64,000 bases of DNA, from the NCBI RefSeq assembly GCF_003443615.1, contig NZ_CP031967.1, forward strand, positions 2,542,001 to 2,606,000. The letters are read 5' to 3'. Below are positions 34,745 to 43,936 of this stretch, in pieces. This DNA comes from Alteromonas sp. BL110 (GTDB lineage: Bacteria; Pseudomonadota; Gammaproteobacteria; Enterobacterales; Alteromonadaceae). The position numbers and the translations under genes were made by a program. Below the pieces are notes generated by a model that had not been told where the DNA came from, searched no databases, and saw nothing but the letters and a program-made list of their open reading frames with translations. Every line of letters begins with the position of its first letter. Within the stretch, counting starts at the first letter, position 1.

Positions 34745-36193
34745 ATGTCATTTACCCAATTAGGGCTCGCTGAACCCTTGTTGAAAGCTATTCAAAAACG
34801 AGGATTTAGTACGCCATCACCGATCCAGGAAAAGGCAATACCAGAAGTATTGCAAGGAAAGGATGTGCTGGCGGCTGCGCAAACGGGAACGGGGAAAACC
34901 GCGGGATTCGGACTTCCTATTTTACAAAGATTAATGTCTGGCAAGCCAGTATCCGGTAATAATATTCGAGCGCTTATTTTAACACCTACTCGTGAGCTTG
35001 CTGCTCAGGTGGAAGAAAGTATTCGAGCGTTCAGTGAGTTTTTACCATTAAAAACGGCAGTAGTATTCGGCGGGGTAGGCATAAACCCCCAAATGATGAA
35101 GCTTCGTAAGGGCGTAGACGTATTAATCGCTACGCCTGGTCGACTACTCGATTTGTATCAACAAAACGCTGTGAAGTTTTCTCAGCTTGAAGTGTTGGTA
35201 TTGGATGAAGCCGACAGAATGCTTGATATGGGTTTTATCCACGATATTAAAAAGGTATTGAAGCTATTGCCGCAAGAGCGTCAGAGCCTGCTTTTTTCAG
35301 CTACGTTTTCTGATGAAATTACGGCGCTTGCGAAAACGATAACCCGTGATCCTGTAAGTATTTCGACTGCCCCTGCCAATACTACGGTGGACGCGGTTGA
35401 GCAGCACTTAGTGACCATTGATAAGTCTAAAAAAACTACTGCCCTGATTTGTTTGATTAAACAGCAAAAGTGGCAGCAGGTATTAGTTTTCAGCCGCACC
35501 AAGCATGGCGCTAACCGAATTGCGGAAAAGCTGACTCGCTCCAAAATTCCAAGTGCAGCTATTCATGGAAATAAAAGTCAGGGAGCAAGAACTAAGGCCC
35601 TTACCGATTTTAAAAATGGCGAGATTAAAGTTCTGGTTGCTACCGATATCGCTGCTCGCGGTATAGATATCAGCGAACTGCCGATAGTTGTAAACCTAGA
35701 TTTGCCGAACACAGCGGCCGACTACGTTCACAGAATTGGTCGTACCGGGCGCGCTGGCGCGAGCGGTCAAGCTTGGTCATTCGCTTGTGCCGAAGAGTTA
35801 CAAAACCTAAAAGATATTGAAACGCTTATTCAAAAGCTGCTCCCTCGTGAAACCCTTGAAGGTTTTGAGCCACAGCAGGCCGTACCTGCTACCACGCTTT
35901 CTAAGCCAAAAAAGCCCAAAAAACCGAAAAAGCCAAAGGCATCACAAGGCGATAGCGGCGCAGGCAAATCAACTGGCGGTAATAAGAATGCGGGTCAACG
36001 ACAGGGCAACCGTAGTGGAAATGGTGGCTCTCACGGGGGCAAGCCAAACTCACGCAACGGTGGCGGCGGTAAGCCTGCAGGACAAAGACATTCAGGAAGC
36101 GAAGGTAATGCTGCTAGACGACCGGCTAAACGTAGAAATAGTCCGTCCAATGGTTCGACTAATAATAGGGCCGCAAACAGCGCAAAAGCATAA
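34745..36193 (+). CDS. rhlE: DEAD-box RNA helicase RhlE
   Basis: A protein of about 482 residues that unwinds RNA, with roles in ribosome assembly and cold growth. Seen: Q motif ([20 protein letters not shown]), Walker A (AQTGTGKT), PTRELA, DEAD ([13 protein letters not shown]), SAT (FSATF) and HRIGRTGR. The C-terminal 110 residues are a basic, low-complexity tail with [12 protein letters not shown] and Gly/Asn/Arg-rich stretches, typical of RhlE proteins. The start at 34745 has AGGAG 9 bases upstream; a frame open to 34706 lacks one. Confidence 0.95.
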   Translation: MSFTQLGLAEPLLKAIQKRGFSTPSPIQEKAIPEVLQGKDVLAAAQTGTGKTAGFGLPILQRLMSGKPVSGNNIRALILTPTRELAAQVEESIRAFSEFLPLKTAVVFGGVGINPQMMKLRKGVDVLIATPGRLLDLYQQNAVKFSQLEVLVLDEADRMLDMGFIHDIKKVLKLLPQERQSLLFSATFSDEITALAKTITRDPVSISTAPANTTVDAVEQHLVTIDKSKKTTALICLIKQQKWQQVLVFSRTKHGANRIAEKLTRSKIPSAAIHGNKSQGARTKALTDFKNGEIKVLVATDIAARGIDISELPIVVNLDLPNTAADYVHRIGRTGRAGASGQAWSFACAEELQNLKDIETLIQKLLPRETLEGFEPQQAVPATTLSKPKKPKKPKKPKASQGDSGAGKSTGGNKNAGQRQGNRSGNGGSHGGKPNSRNGGGGKPAGQRHSGSEGNAARRPAKRRNSPSNGSTNNRAANSAKA

Positions 36194-36210
36194 ATAGCTA
36201 TATTATTTAT

Positions 36211-36239
36211 AAAGGGCCTTTTTTATAAAGGCCCTTTTT
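36211..36239 (+). terminator. Terminator after rhlE
   Basis: AAAGGGCC (36211-36218) pairs with GGCCCTTT (36230-36237), with a T-rich loop and T tract to 36239. The A-rich left arm makes it usable in both directions between the convergent rhlE and lipoprotein genes. Confidence 0.85.
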
Positions 36240-36269
36240 AATGCTCGGCAAAAAATAAAAACTAATGTT

Positions 36270-37088
36270 TTAGTTATGTTCCCAAGAAAACGGGTTGTAG
36301 TGGCGCAGCGCTGGCGTGGTGTTTACTCCGTTGCTATTCTCAGCGTCTAGCGTGAGCTCAGCTCGCTTAATGAGTGTCTGTTGTAGCTCAGTACGAAAGC
36401 CTTTTATTTCTTTCCATAGCTGGTTAAGCTCTTGTGGAGTATCGCCTTGTAAATCTTGAGCAAGCAGCGGCCCAAGCTTGTCATACGCGCTTTGAAGCCT
36501 AAGTGCCTGTTCTTTGTTATAGGCAGCTTCTTCATCTGTGGCTTTCCAATTAATGAAAGGGGCTTTTTGCGAAGCTGTCATAGCAGGAAAACGGGAAAAG
36601 TACGTTATGTACTCTGATAAAGGGATGCTATCGGCCCGCCCCCAAATATCCATCGTCGTTCTGTTTAACAAAGCACTGGTGTTAGGTTCCACCACCATCA
36701 CCGTTGGCGTGGCGTAGTAAATCGGATAGTTGAATCGTTCAGTTATATTTCTTTTGTCTTCAAGCGTGCCTACGTCAACAAATACAGTTTCATAATGGGC
36801 GCGTAAAATAAGGTCCATTTCCTTTGTTGCAAAGCGCTCAGCTAAGCCTGTGCTGTCGTGACACCATTGGGCGCCCAGTACTACTAAAAGCAGTTTGCTT
36901 TGCTCCACCGCTCGTTGCTGTGCGTTAACCACGTCTTGATAAGGTGACGAAGAAGGGGCGTAAGCATAAGGGTTTTCATTCTGGGTGATGACACAGCCAT
37001 TTAGGATAGAGAATGCGGCTATAAAAGTAGCTATGGTTAAGCTTTGCTTAATTAACTGGGCTTGATGTTTAAAGATGGTGTTCTGCAT
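36270..37088 (-). CDS. Thioredoxin-like lipoprotein
   Basis: A 272-residue protein with a lipoprotein signal (FIAAFSILNGC, lipobox cysteine about 32), so it should be anchored in the periplasm. Residues about 60-180 form a thioredoxin-like fold: LLLVVLGAQWCHDSTGLAE, FVDVGT and the cis-proline region YATPTVMVVEP. The usual CxxC is reduced to a single cysteine (WCHDS), so it cannot act as an ordinary dithiol oxidoreductase; monothiol or chaperone-like activity is possible. The C-terminal 80 residues are helical. Single gene. Confidence 0.8.
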   Translation of the reverse strand: MQNTIFKHQAQLIKQSLTIATFIAAFSILNGCVITQNENPYAYAPSSSPYQDVVNAQQRAVEQSKLLLVVLGAQWCHDSTGLAERFATKEMDLILRAHYETVFVDVGTLEDKRNITERFNYPIYYATPTVMVVEPNTSALLNRTTMDIWGRADSIPLSEYITYFSRFPAMTASQKAPFINWKATDEEAAYNKEQALRLQSAYDKLGPLLAQDLQGDTPQELNQLWKEIKGFRTELQQTLIKRAELTLDAENSNGVNTTPALRHYNPFSWEHN

Positions 37089-37189
37089 ACAATGGTCAAA
37101 TTAATAGTTAAATCAACAACAATGTAGCATATAAAGTAAAGGGAAAAGCGGTAATTGACCGTAGTAAACTACCGCTTTAGCAGGTCGGT

Positions 37190-38014
37190 TTAAACTGACA
37201 CAGGGATCAGCTTCATGTTGATATTCCCAACACCCTCGAAAGTGACTGTAGATGTAGCACCAGAGACTGTGTCATGTACGCCTGTAATAGCGCCAGAGCA
37301 AATCATACAGCCTTTTGGAAGAGTAATATTCCGCGCTGCTGCTTGGTCAATTAGATAAGCAACAGCTGCCATAGGCCCGCGCAATACATTGTTTGATGGT
37401 GCAGTGTTGATGTGTTCTTTATTAATGAACACAGATGTCTGCATTTTCTCAATCACTGTATCCCACGACGCTATAGGCGCGCCAATTACCATACCTTGGT
37501 TTACGCCAAAGTCGCTGATTATGGCAGTGGGGCCATAGCTATTTAAATCAATTACCGGGCTACTGGCTATCTCCACACCAGCATACACAGCTTTGATAAG
37601 GTGCTTTAATGGTCCCTTGGTATCAACTGAGCCGGGCGTAATCTCTTCTGCCAGTTCAAATACCAATTCGGCTTCAACAGCAACCATACCACCTGCGTAG
37701 ACTTCTAGCTCGACGAATTCATCGTCTGCGTGAGGACGACCAATGAAATGGGTAACCTTTTTGAAAATTGGGCCCATCAAGCGCTCAGCGCCCATCTGTT
37801 CGCGAAGCTCAGGGATCACCATTCCTACTTTCCAGCCGGTGATCTCGTCGTTCCATTGTGCAAGTGACATGTCTTGAACGCGGTAAGCCGCGTCCAGTGT
37901 TGTCGGCACATCGCCTGGAAAAGTTTCCAGTACACTGGCTTGCTTGCGCGCGTTAACCAGGGTAGACGATAGCGTTTTCAGGGCGTCTTCTGTAAGTGGT
38001 TTATCAGGAAACAT
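37190..38014 (-). CDS. 2-keto-4-pentenoate hydratase-family protein
   Basis: A 274-residue protein of the MhpD/fumarylacetoacetate hydrolase superfamily. Seen: EAELVFELAEEI with the metal-binding Glu-x-Glu, GWKVGM, and CSGAITGVHDTVSGATSTVTFEG at the C-terminus. Relatives hydrate 2-keto-4-pentenoates or decarboxylate 4-oxalocrotonate in aromatic breakdown. It lies 8 bases behind an SDR gene, so the two form an operon. No other aromatic-degradation gene is nearby; a role with a sugar-acid-derived keto acid is equally possible. Confidence 0.85.
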   Translation of the reverse strand: MFPDKPLTEDALKTLSSTLVNARKQASVLETFPGDVPTTLDAAYRVQDMSLAQWNDEITGWKVGMVIPELREQMGAERLMGPIFKKVTHFIGRPHADDEFVELEVYAGGMVAVEAELVFELAEEITPGSVDTKGPLKHLIKAVYAGVEIASSPVIDLNSYGPTAIISDFGVNQGMVIGAPIASWDTVIEKMQTSVFINKEHINTAPSNNVLRGPMAAVAYLIDQAAARNITLPKGCMICSGAITGVHDTVSGATSTVTFEGVGNINMKLIPVSV

Positions 38015-38022
38015 CGTAACGA

Positions 38023-38778
38023 TTAAATCCCTAGCGCCTGACCGCCACCAATTTGAACGGTTTCTGCAGTAATAAATGATGCATCTTCACTCACTAAGAA
38101 AGACACTACAGATGCGACTTCTTCAGGCTGCCCTAGGCGACCAAGCATGATATTGTCTTTCCAAGAAGCAAATACTTCAGGCTTAGTCGCTTTAATTTGC
38201 GCATGGAAAGGCGTATCAATAGTACCTGGAGAAACGGCATTTACACGAATGCCGGCAGGAGCTAGTTCTTTGGCAAGAGCGCGGGTCAGCGTATGTACCG
38301 CACCTTTTGAAACACCGTAGATGCCAGCGCCAGGGCCGCCAGCGTTCCAACCTGCATTAGATGTATAATTTACAATAGAGCCGCTGTCAGATTTCTTTAA
38401 GTAAGGGATAGCTGCACGAGAAACGAAGAACGCACTATCAAGGTTAAGTGCCATAACAAAGCGGTAAAACTCCGTTGTCATCTCTTCCATTGGGCTGCGC
38501 CCGCCAAGGCCGCCGGCGTTATTAATGACGGCGTCGATCTTACCGTATTTGTCGCCAATTGCTTTTACGTTTTTATCAACCGCTTCATCGCTTGTAACGT
38601 CAAAGCCATAGTATTCTGCTTCAATACCTAATTCGCTAAGCTCTTTTACGCGCTCTGCGCCTTTATCGTCTTCAATGCCATTTAAAACAACAATGAAACC
38701 GTCTTGGCCAAGTCGTTTAGCAACTTCGAATCCGATGCCGCCTGTTGCTCCAGTTACCAGTGCTACTTTCTTCGTCAT
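38023..38778 (-). CDS. Short-chain dehydrogenase/reductase
   Basis: A 251-residue NAD(P)-dependent SDR. Seen: TGATGGIG cofactor loop, NNAGG, the catalytic serine in NYTSNAG, YGVSK with Tyr and Lys, and the FabG-like ending. It is the first gene of a two-gene operon with the hydratase. An ATTGGT-type element about 60 bases upstream resembles those of the alginate operon. The alginate operon here lacks a DEH (unsaturated uronate) reductase, and such reductases are SDRs, so this is a candidate; other oxidoreductase roles are possible. Confidence 0.85.
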   Translation of the reverse strand: MTKKVALVTGATGGIGFEVAKRLGQDGFIVVLNGIEDDKGAERVKELSELGIEAEYYGFDVTSDEAVDKNVKAIGDKYGKIDAVINNAGGLGGRSPMEEMTTEFYRFVMALNLDSAFFVSRAAIPYLKKSDSGSIVNYTSNAGWNAGGPGAGIYGVSKGAVHTLTRALAKELAPAGIRVNAVSPGTIDTPFHAQIKATKPEVFASWKDNIMLGRLGQPEEVASVVSFLVSEDASFITAETVQIGGGQALGI

Positions 38779-38824
38779 AACAATAACTCTTTGTGTTGTA
38801 TTACATTGTGTAAAGCCAATCTTA

Positions 38825-38850
38825 GGTTAATAAAATTAATTGGTCTACCT
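38825..38850 (-). promoter_or_regulatory. Possible GntR-type operator before the SDR gene
   Basis: On the plus strand the stretch holds AGGTTAAT at the left and AATTGGTCTACCT at 38838-38850. TGGT-CT-ACC is an inverted repeat of the kind bound by FadR-type regulators, and AATTGGT matches the elements upstream of the alginate lyase. The spacing between the two GGT units is 17 bases here against 13 there, so the match is weaker. Confidence 0.35.
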
Positions 38851-39071
38851 GTTTTGTGTGTTTTTTGTCATTGTTATAATAATTTTTCTCTGGTCGTGTA
38901 ATTTCTTTTATCTTTTAATTTTGTTAAGTTTATAAAAATAAAAGAAATTATTATTTTTTTGGAAGGGGCTCAGAAGGGCGCCGGTAAGAGCAAGAATAAA
39001 GACGAAAACGTAGACGATACTATGTTTATTGGTAAGTCCAATTTGTGTTTTTCGGCAGTTTATAAAAATGG

Positions 39072-39539
39072 TTATCGGATACTGATAGTAGGAATAGTAA
39101 GGCGTACCACAGTGCCTAGTGGGTTATCTCGACTGATGTTGAGCGTTCCATCTATCAGCTTAGCGCGTTCTTTCATAGAAAGCAGGCCGAGTGTGGGCTT
39201 AAAGTTAACTGAATTCACGGTTGCTTCTGGTATACCCTCTCCATCATCCGCTACAGTGAAGGTAGTATTTTGCGGCTCATAGGAGATATCTATAGAGAGG
39301 GTCTTCGCGTCAGCGTGCTTGATGCTATTGGTTACCGCCTCCTGAACTATTCGATAGATGTGTATTTTCTGCTCAGGTTCAAATTCAATAGGTGTGCCGA
39401 GAATATTAAACGAAAAGTCTATATTCGCTCGGTCAAGCGTAGTCACGATGTCGGAACCTTGAATCACGTTCTCAATGGGAAGAGTGTCAATGCCAGGCGG
39501 TCGTAAACCGCCTAGGCTCTTTTTCATTGCCTGGTACAA
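39072..39539 (-). pseudogene. N-terminally truncated sensor kinase (HATPase part)
   Basis: What remains of a NarX/LiaS-type histidine kinase: the LRPPGIDTLPI region that ends the dimerisation domain, then an HATPase domain with N box (EAVTNSIKHA), G1 (DDGEGIP) and G2 (GLLSMKERA). The phosphorylated histidine and all sensor parts are missing. The frame stays open upstream to about 39596, overlapping the end of the regulator gene, and reads kinase-like (YDILISKIDALYQAMKK) but has no ATG; TTG at 39539 is the best start. It lies directly behind a LuxR-type regulator. Either a deletion remnant or a stand-alone ATPase domain translated by coupling. Confidence 0.7.
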
Positions 39540-39582
39540 AGCATCTATTTTGCTAATTAATATGTCGTAGTCTTTGGTTGTG

Positions 39583-40239
39583 TCAATCCGTTTTGACTAA
39601 AGTGTCGTCATAAATGACATCAGAAACATCTAAGTATCCCGTTTCTAGCGCAATGCGTAGTAAGCCAAATTGAGAAGTAACATTCAGCTTTTTGTAGATG
39701 TTAGTTCTGTGAACCATAACTGTCTTTGGCGCTGTCTCTATGTAATAGGCAATTTGCTTAGGTTGAAAACCTTTAGCTAGTAGTAAAAAAACTTCCTTTT
39801 CTCTTTCTGTAAGAATGGAAGTCAAACGCTTATCGCCAAACGCTAATTTTTTACTGATATCTGAGCTTAGGTAATTCTCGTCTTTTTCTAGCGACTCAAG
39901 GGCGTCCATTAACTCTTTTGTTGCAGCACTTTTTGTAACGTAGCCATCGGCGCCAAGCTCAAGCGCTTTACTAATATAACCCACGTGATCGTACATGCTA
40001 AGCATCAAGCACTTCACAAAGGGGGCCTCTTTCTTAATTTTGATAAGCGTGTCGAAACCACTTTCTTGTGCTAAAGAAATGTCCAAAACTGCTACATCTA
40101 TGTCATCTAAAGATGCGAAAGAGGGGAGTGCGCTTAATGAGCTTACAGCGTAAACGACGTGCCAGCCATACTCTTGTTCTATGAGAGTTTTAATGCCGTC
40201 CCTTACAATCTCATGGTCATCAATGAGGAGTATGTGCAT
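39583..40239 (-). CDS. LuxR/NarL-type response regulator
   Basis: A 218-residue regulator with a receiver domain (acidic pair at 7-8, phosphoacceptor Asp53 in VLDISL) and a LuxR-type helix-turn-helix (LTEREKEVFLLLAKGFQPKQ, then TVMVHRTNIYKKL). It should bind DNA when phosphorylated. The only kinase beside it is the truncated one behind it, so it may depend on a kinase elsewhere or on acetyl phosphate. Target genes are unknown; the SDR/hydratase operon and the secreted protease flank the pair. Confidence 0.92.
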   Translation of the reverse strand: MHILLIDDHEIVRDGIKTLIEQEYGWHVVYAVSSLSALPSFASLDDIDVAVLDISLAQESGFDTLIKIKKEAPFVKCLMLSMYDHVGYISKALELGADGYVTKSAATKELMDALESLEKDENYLSSDISKKLAFGDKRLTSILTEREKEVFLLLAKGFQPKQIAYYIETAPKTVMVHRTNIYKKLNVTSQFGLLRIALETGYLDVSDVIYDDTLVKTD

Positions 40240-40341
40240 GGAAAAATTAATCTGTTTCTTAATGCATCAAGTGTACGTTGTAATTGGCTTATAGGAAATA
40301 AGCCGATGGCTTAGAATAGCTGCTTGCTCTAATTTCTACAT

Positions 40342-40368
40342 AAAAAAGCCGGCCTGTCCCTGGCCGGC
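40342..40368 (-). terminator. Terminator of the subtilase gene
   Basis: GCCGGCC (40348-40354) pairs with GGCCGGC (40362-40368). On the minus strand the stem is followed by six T residues. It lies 68 bases past the subtilase stop codon. Confidence 0.9.
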
Positions 40369-40435
40369 AATGACTTAAGTTTTTACAGCAGTTTAATTGC
40401 TAAATATCACTTTGCGTGCAATAGCAAACACGGTA

Positions 40436-42958
40436 TTAAAGGTTGACCGTCACTGGCGCTGAGCATGCAGACGTTTCATCACACACCATATAGGTATATT
40501 CACCAGGTTGAACGCCACGACTTCTATCGCGATAACGACCTGTATTGCTAACTTCTTCAAGTAGCTCACCATTACGATAAATCATCACAGTATCAGCCAT
40601 TGAGCCGCTGTAAGATAAATCTACACGTAGTGATCCGAAGCGAGAAAGCATGGCGCGGTCAATTTCGGCGACAATATTGCTATCTGAAACCGACACTGTC
40701 TCTGTCGAAACGTCAGTTTGACCTTCCGAGTCAGTAACCGTAAGGGTTACATCATAGGCACCTGTACTTGCATATACATGGGTTGGGTTTTCTTCCGTTG
40801 AAGTCGCACCATCGCCAAAGTCCCAGCTGTAGCTAACAATATCGTCATTAATGTCATTACTATTGTTAGTAAAGCTCACTGATAGACCTGAAGCGTCATA
40901 AGTGAACGCAGAGTTTGGCGGTGTTGGCCCTACTTCACCAATACCGGTAACTACCAAGCTCCATGTATTTACAGTACCGTTATCTCCGTTAAAGGTATCG
41001 AGCACATTTAACGTCCAATCGCCAGTAGCCACTTCGCCGTTAAAGGCATCAGTGTTATAGCTTTCAACGATATCATCTGTACCGCCACCTTGGTTCTGAC
41101 GCAGAACGGTAGTTGTACCCTGAGGGGAAGTAAGTGATAGCACCAAGTCTCCGCTATACGTATGCGTGATATCTACCGACGTCTGCATACCAAACACCGT
41201 CAGGTCATCGGGCACGTTAATAACGAGGTCAACGCCCACATCATCTGGGTCTTCTTCATTAGGTAGAGTAGGTACAGCATCGCCTGAATACGCGTAAGGG
41301 AATTCATTTAGCCCTTGCGGGTAAACGTAAAGGTTAGCAGATTTAGATTTCTCAATTTCGCCACTTACACCGTTCACCGTAAAGCTATAAGCGCCCCAAG
41401 GGGTATCTTCAGAGGTTTCTACCGTAAGCGTAACAGTGTCGCCAGGCATTGCAGTGCTGGCACTCAAATAAGCAATGTCACTTTCTTCGGCGAGAGAAAG
41501 CTGTACTTCTTCTTCGTAGCCAGCAATTGAGCCAACTTCAATAGTGAAGGTATAAGCTTCACCCGCTTCAATTTCAGCTGAACCTGGAGTAATGCCCAGT
41601 TTAAAGCCAGGGGTTGGGTCGGCTTCTTCTAACGCATTTAGCACATTAAGACGGTTGCCTGAAACAGTGCGCCCATCAGCCCAAAGACTAGTTTCGCCAG
41701 TAGTCATTAACAATTCTTTCATTTCTGATGGCGTAAGCTCTGGGTTTAATGACCATACAAGGGCCGCTGCACCCGCAACGTGTGGCGTTGCCATTGATGT
41801 ACCAGAGTATGAGGCGTAGCCGTCACCCGGTATGGTCGATAAAATTGCAGTACCTGGCGCTGCAATATCTACTGTTTCTATACCGTATGAATAACCGCTA
41901 TCGCCGTCAGTTCGAGTGTGGCTTGCTACCGCAAGTAGGCTGTTTGTTGTAGTGACATAGTTAGATGGGTAGTTGTCGACATTATCGTTATCTGAGCCAG
42001 AGTTACCCGCCGCAGCAACAAACAAAATCCCAGCTTGGCCTGCCACTTCAATAGCCGTTTCCAGCGCTTCGCTGTAGCCGCCGCCGCCCCAGCTGTTATT
42101 GGTGGCCTTTACGTTAACACCACGGTTTTCTTTTAGATCGGTGAAGTAATCAATGCACTCGATAGCCCCAGCCGTTGAACCCGTTCCATCTGCACCGAGG
42201 AATTTGCAGGCAGCGATAGATACGTCGTGGTTTACGCCCACTACACCTATACCGTTTCCGCCCACAGCACCAATCGTCCCTGCTACATGGGTACCATGAG
42301 AGTCATCGTCCATAGGGTCGGTATCACCGTTTGCAGTATCAATACCGTAAACGTCGTCAATGTAGCCGTTGCCATCGTCATCAATGCCATTGCCTGCGAT
42401 TTCACCTGGATTTACCCATGCGTTATCTGCCAGGTCTTCATGGTTGTAGTCCACGCCAGTATCGATAACGCCGATCACGACATCACTATCACCTGTTGTA
42501 ATATCCCATGCCTCTGGCGCATCGATATCTACATCATCAGTACCGCCCGCTTGGCCGGTATTGTTCAAGCCCCACAAGTCACCGTAAGACGGGTCATTAG
42601 GGACTAACGCTTTGCGATATAAAAAGTTTGGTTCGGCAATTTTAATCGCGGGATTTGTCTTTAAGATTTCAATGGCATCTTTAACCGATTTGCCACGAAG
42701 TTGAAGTTTGGCAATACGTCCGTTTAAAAGGTTAGCAAAACGGTCATCTACTTCATCGCGGTTAGCGTCGCTAATTCGTGCGCCCACAGAGGAGCGGGCG
42801 CGCATTTTTTCTGCTTTGCTCACGTTTTCTTTGTACACAACAATAACGCTGTCATCGAAAATTTCGGCTTTCGCGGCGTGTGCGTGGCTAGAAGCCATTA
42901 GCGGAAGTAGGGCTAATGACAGTGCTGAAAGGCCTGTTTTAAAAGGCGTTGTTTTCAT
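40436..42958 (-). CDS. Secreted subtilisin-like serine protease with P and PKD domains
   Basis: An 840-residue exported S8 protease. In order: signal peptide (cut near SHAHA), inhibitor-like propeptide (about 30-115), catalytic domain with Asp (VIDTGVD), His (DSHGTHVAG) and Ser (SGTSMATPH), a beta-sandwich linker, a P/Homo-B domain (about 585-680, THTYSGDLVLSLTSPQGT), a PKD domain (about 690-770, SYSWDFGDGATS) and a short C-terminal sandwich. It should degrade proteins outside the cell. The catalytic domain is rich in Asp-Gly-Asn loops, likely calcium sites. Single gene with its own terminator. Confidence 0.94.
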   Translation of the reverse strand: MKTTPFKTGLSALSLALLPLMASSHAHAAKAEIFDDSVIVVYKENVSKAEKMRARSSVGARISDANRDEVDDRFANLLNGRIAKLQLRGKSVKDAIEILKTNPAIKIAEPNFLYRKALVPNDPSYGDLWGLNNTGQAGGTDDVDIDAPEAWDITTGDSDVVIGVIDTGVDYNHEDLADNAWVNPGEIAGNGIDDDGNGYIDDVYGIDTANGDTDPMDDDSHGTHVAGTIGAVGGNGIGVVGVNHDVSIAACKFLGADGTGSTAGAIECIDYFTDLKENRGVNVKATNNSWGGGGYSEALETAIEVAGQAGILFVAAAGNSGSDNDNVDNYPSNYVTTTNSLLAVASHTRTDGDSGYSYGIETVDIAAPGTAILSTIPGDGYASYSGTSMATPHVAGAAALVWSLNPELTPSEMKELLMTTGETSLWADGRTVSGNRLNVLNALEEADPTPGFKLGITPGSAEIEAGEAYTFTIEVGSIAGYEEEVQLSLAEESDIAYLSASTAMPGDTVTLTVETSEDTPWGAYSFTVNGVSGEIEKSKSANLYVYPQGLNEFPYAYSGDAVPTLPNEEDPDDVGVDLVINVPDDLTVFGMQTSVDITHTYSGDLVLSLTSPQGTTTVLRQNQGGGTDDIVESYNTDAFNGEVATGDWTLNVLDTFNGDNGTVNTWSLVVTGIGEVGPTPPNSAFTYDASGLSVSFTNNSNDINDDIVSYSWDFGDGATSTEENPTHVYASTGAYDVTLTVTDSEGQTDVSTETVSVSDSNIVAEIDRAMLSRFGSLRVDLSYSGSMADTVMIYRNGELLEEVSNTGRYRDRSRGVQPGEYTYMVCDETSACSAPVTVNL

Positions 42959-43399
42959 AATTAGATTCCATAATTAGCAATAATGCTTTAATCACGAAAC
43001 CTTCTCATTCGGTCTGATGTAACTAACGATTAAAACTTATAACTCAATTTTGAAAACCTGCCACCTTTAACGCAAAAATAAGTACAAAAATACAACTTAA
43101 CCACTAGGGCGCGAATACAAATGGAAGGTGAAGTGGTACTTAATTATTAGTCTGCGTGTTCGAAGTAGGCCTTGTTTTCCGAAAACGCCGAGAGGTCTTA
43201 CCAATAGTCTTTTTGAGTGTCATTTTTTGAACAAAACTAGCACTAAGGTATGAGCTTTAACCGCAAGACTACTGGTTAAAACCGAATTGACGTTATATCG
43301 AATGAAATAAATACAACTTAATGGTGATGGATTCTCACGCTTTTAAGGCGTTTTATAGAGGGGTCACCTTTGTTGTTAATCAAGGAAGCCGTCGTTCTC
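42959..43399. promoter_or_regulatory. Divergent subtilase / curli control region
   Basis: About 440 bases, AT-rich, with the promoters of the subtilase (minus) and of the curli operon (plus). An inverted repeat TTTAACC / GGTTAAA lies near 43257-43280, followed by TTGACG and an AT-rich stretch. This is a plausible CsgD-controlled promoter, but no CsgD site can be proved by eye. Confidence 0.35.
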
Positions 43400-43912
43400 A
43401 TGGACAAGAAACTAAAGGTTAAAAAGTACCAATGCGCTAAAAACGTAGGAGCAATAAAAGCCGCTGCGTTTATAGCTTTAACGGCATGTGGTCTTCTAAC
43501 CATCAACTCTCCTGTCTATGCCCAACAGTCCGACTTATCAACAAGCTCCGACATGGTGGAATCTTCTCTTTCAATGAGTCTGAATGCTCAAGCTATAACG
43601 ATAGATGATGAAACGGTCTTCATTGCTGTCAGTCAGTTTGGGCTGAATAACATAACTAACATTATCCAAAGCGGCAACGGCGCCAACCTATCTAATGTTG
43701 TTCAAAACGGTAGTAATAACGAAGCAGTCATCACTCAACTTGGTGAAGGTAATGTTGTGAATTTACTGCAGCAAAACAACAACAACTATTTCGAAATAAT
43801 TCAAGATGGGTTCGACAATGTTGCCAATGTCAATCAATTAGGTGAGCAGTCTTTTACTGTTCATCAAATAGGGAACGAAATGGTAATTAACATCACGCAA
43901 TACCAAGAATGA
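43400..43912 (+). CDS. csgB: Curli minor subunit CsgB-like
   Basis: A protein of about 170 residues with signal peptide (cut near PVYAQ) and four to five curlin repeats of the N-x5-Q-x-G-x-x-N kind (NVVQNGSNNEAVITQLGEGN, NYFEIIQDGFDN). CsgB nucleates curli amyloid fibres on the cell surface. Assigned as B rather than A because it comes first, is short and is followed by the much longer repeat protein. The ATG at 43400 is preferred (AAGGAAG 10 bases upstream); an upstream TTG at 43370 would spoil the signal peptide. Confidence 0.85.
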   Translation: MDKKLKVKKYQCAKNVGAIKAAAFIALTACGLLTINSPVYAQQSDLSTSSDMVESSLSMSLNAQAITIDDETVFIAVSQFGLNNITNIIQSGNGANLSNVVQNGSNNEAVITQLGEGNVVNLLQQNNNNYFEIIQDGFDNVANVNQLGEQSFTVHQIGNEMVINITQYQE

Positions 43913-43936
43913 TGTGATTGCCATAGGGAGACAAAC

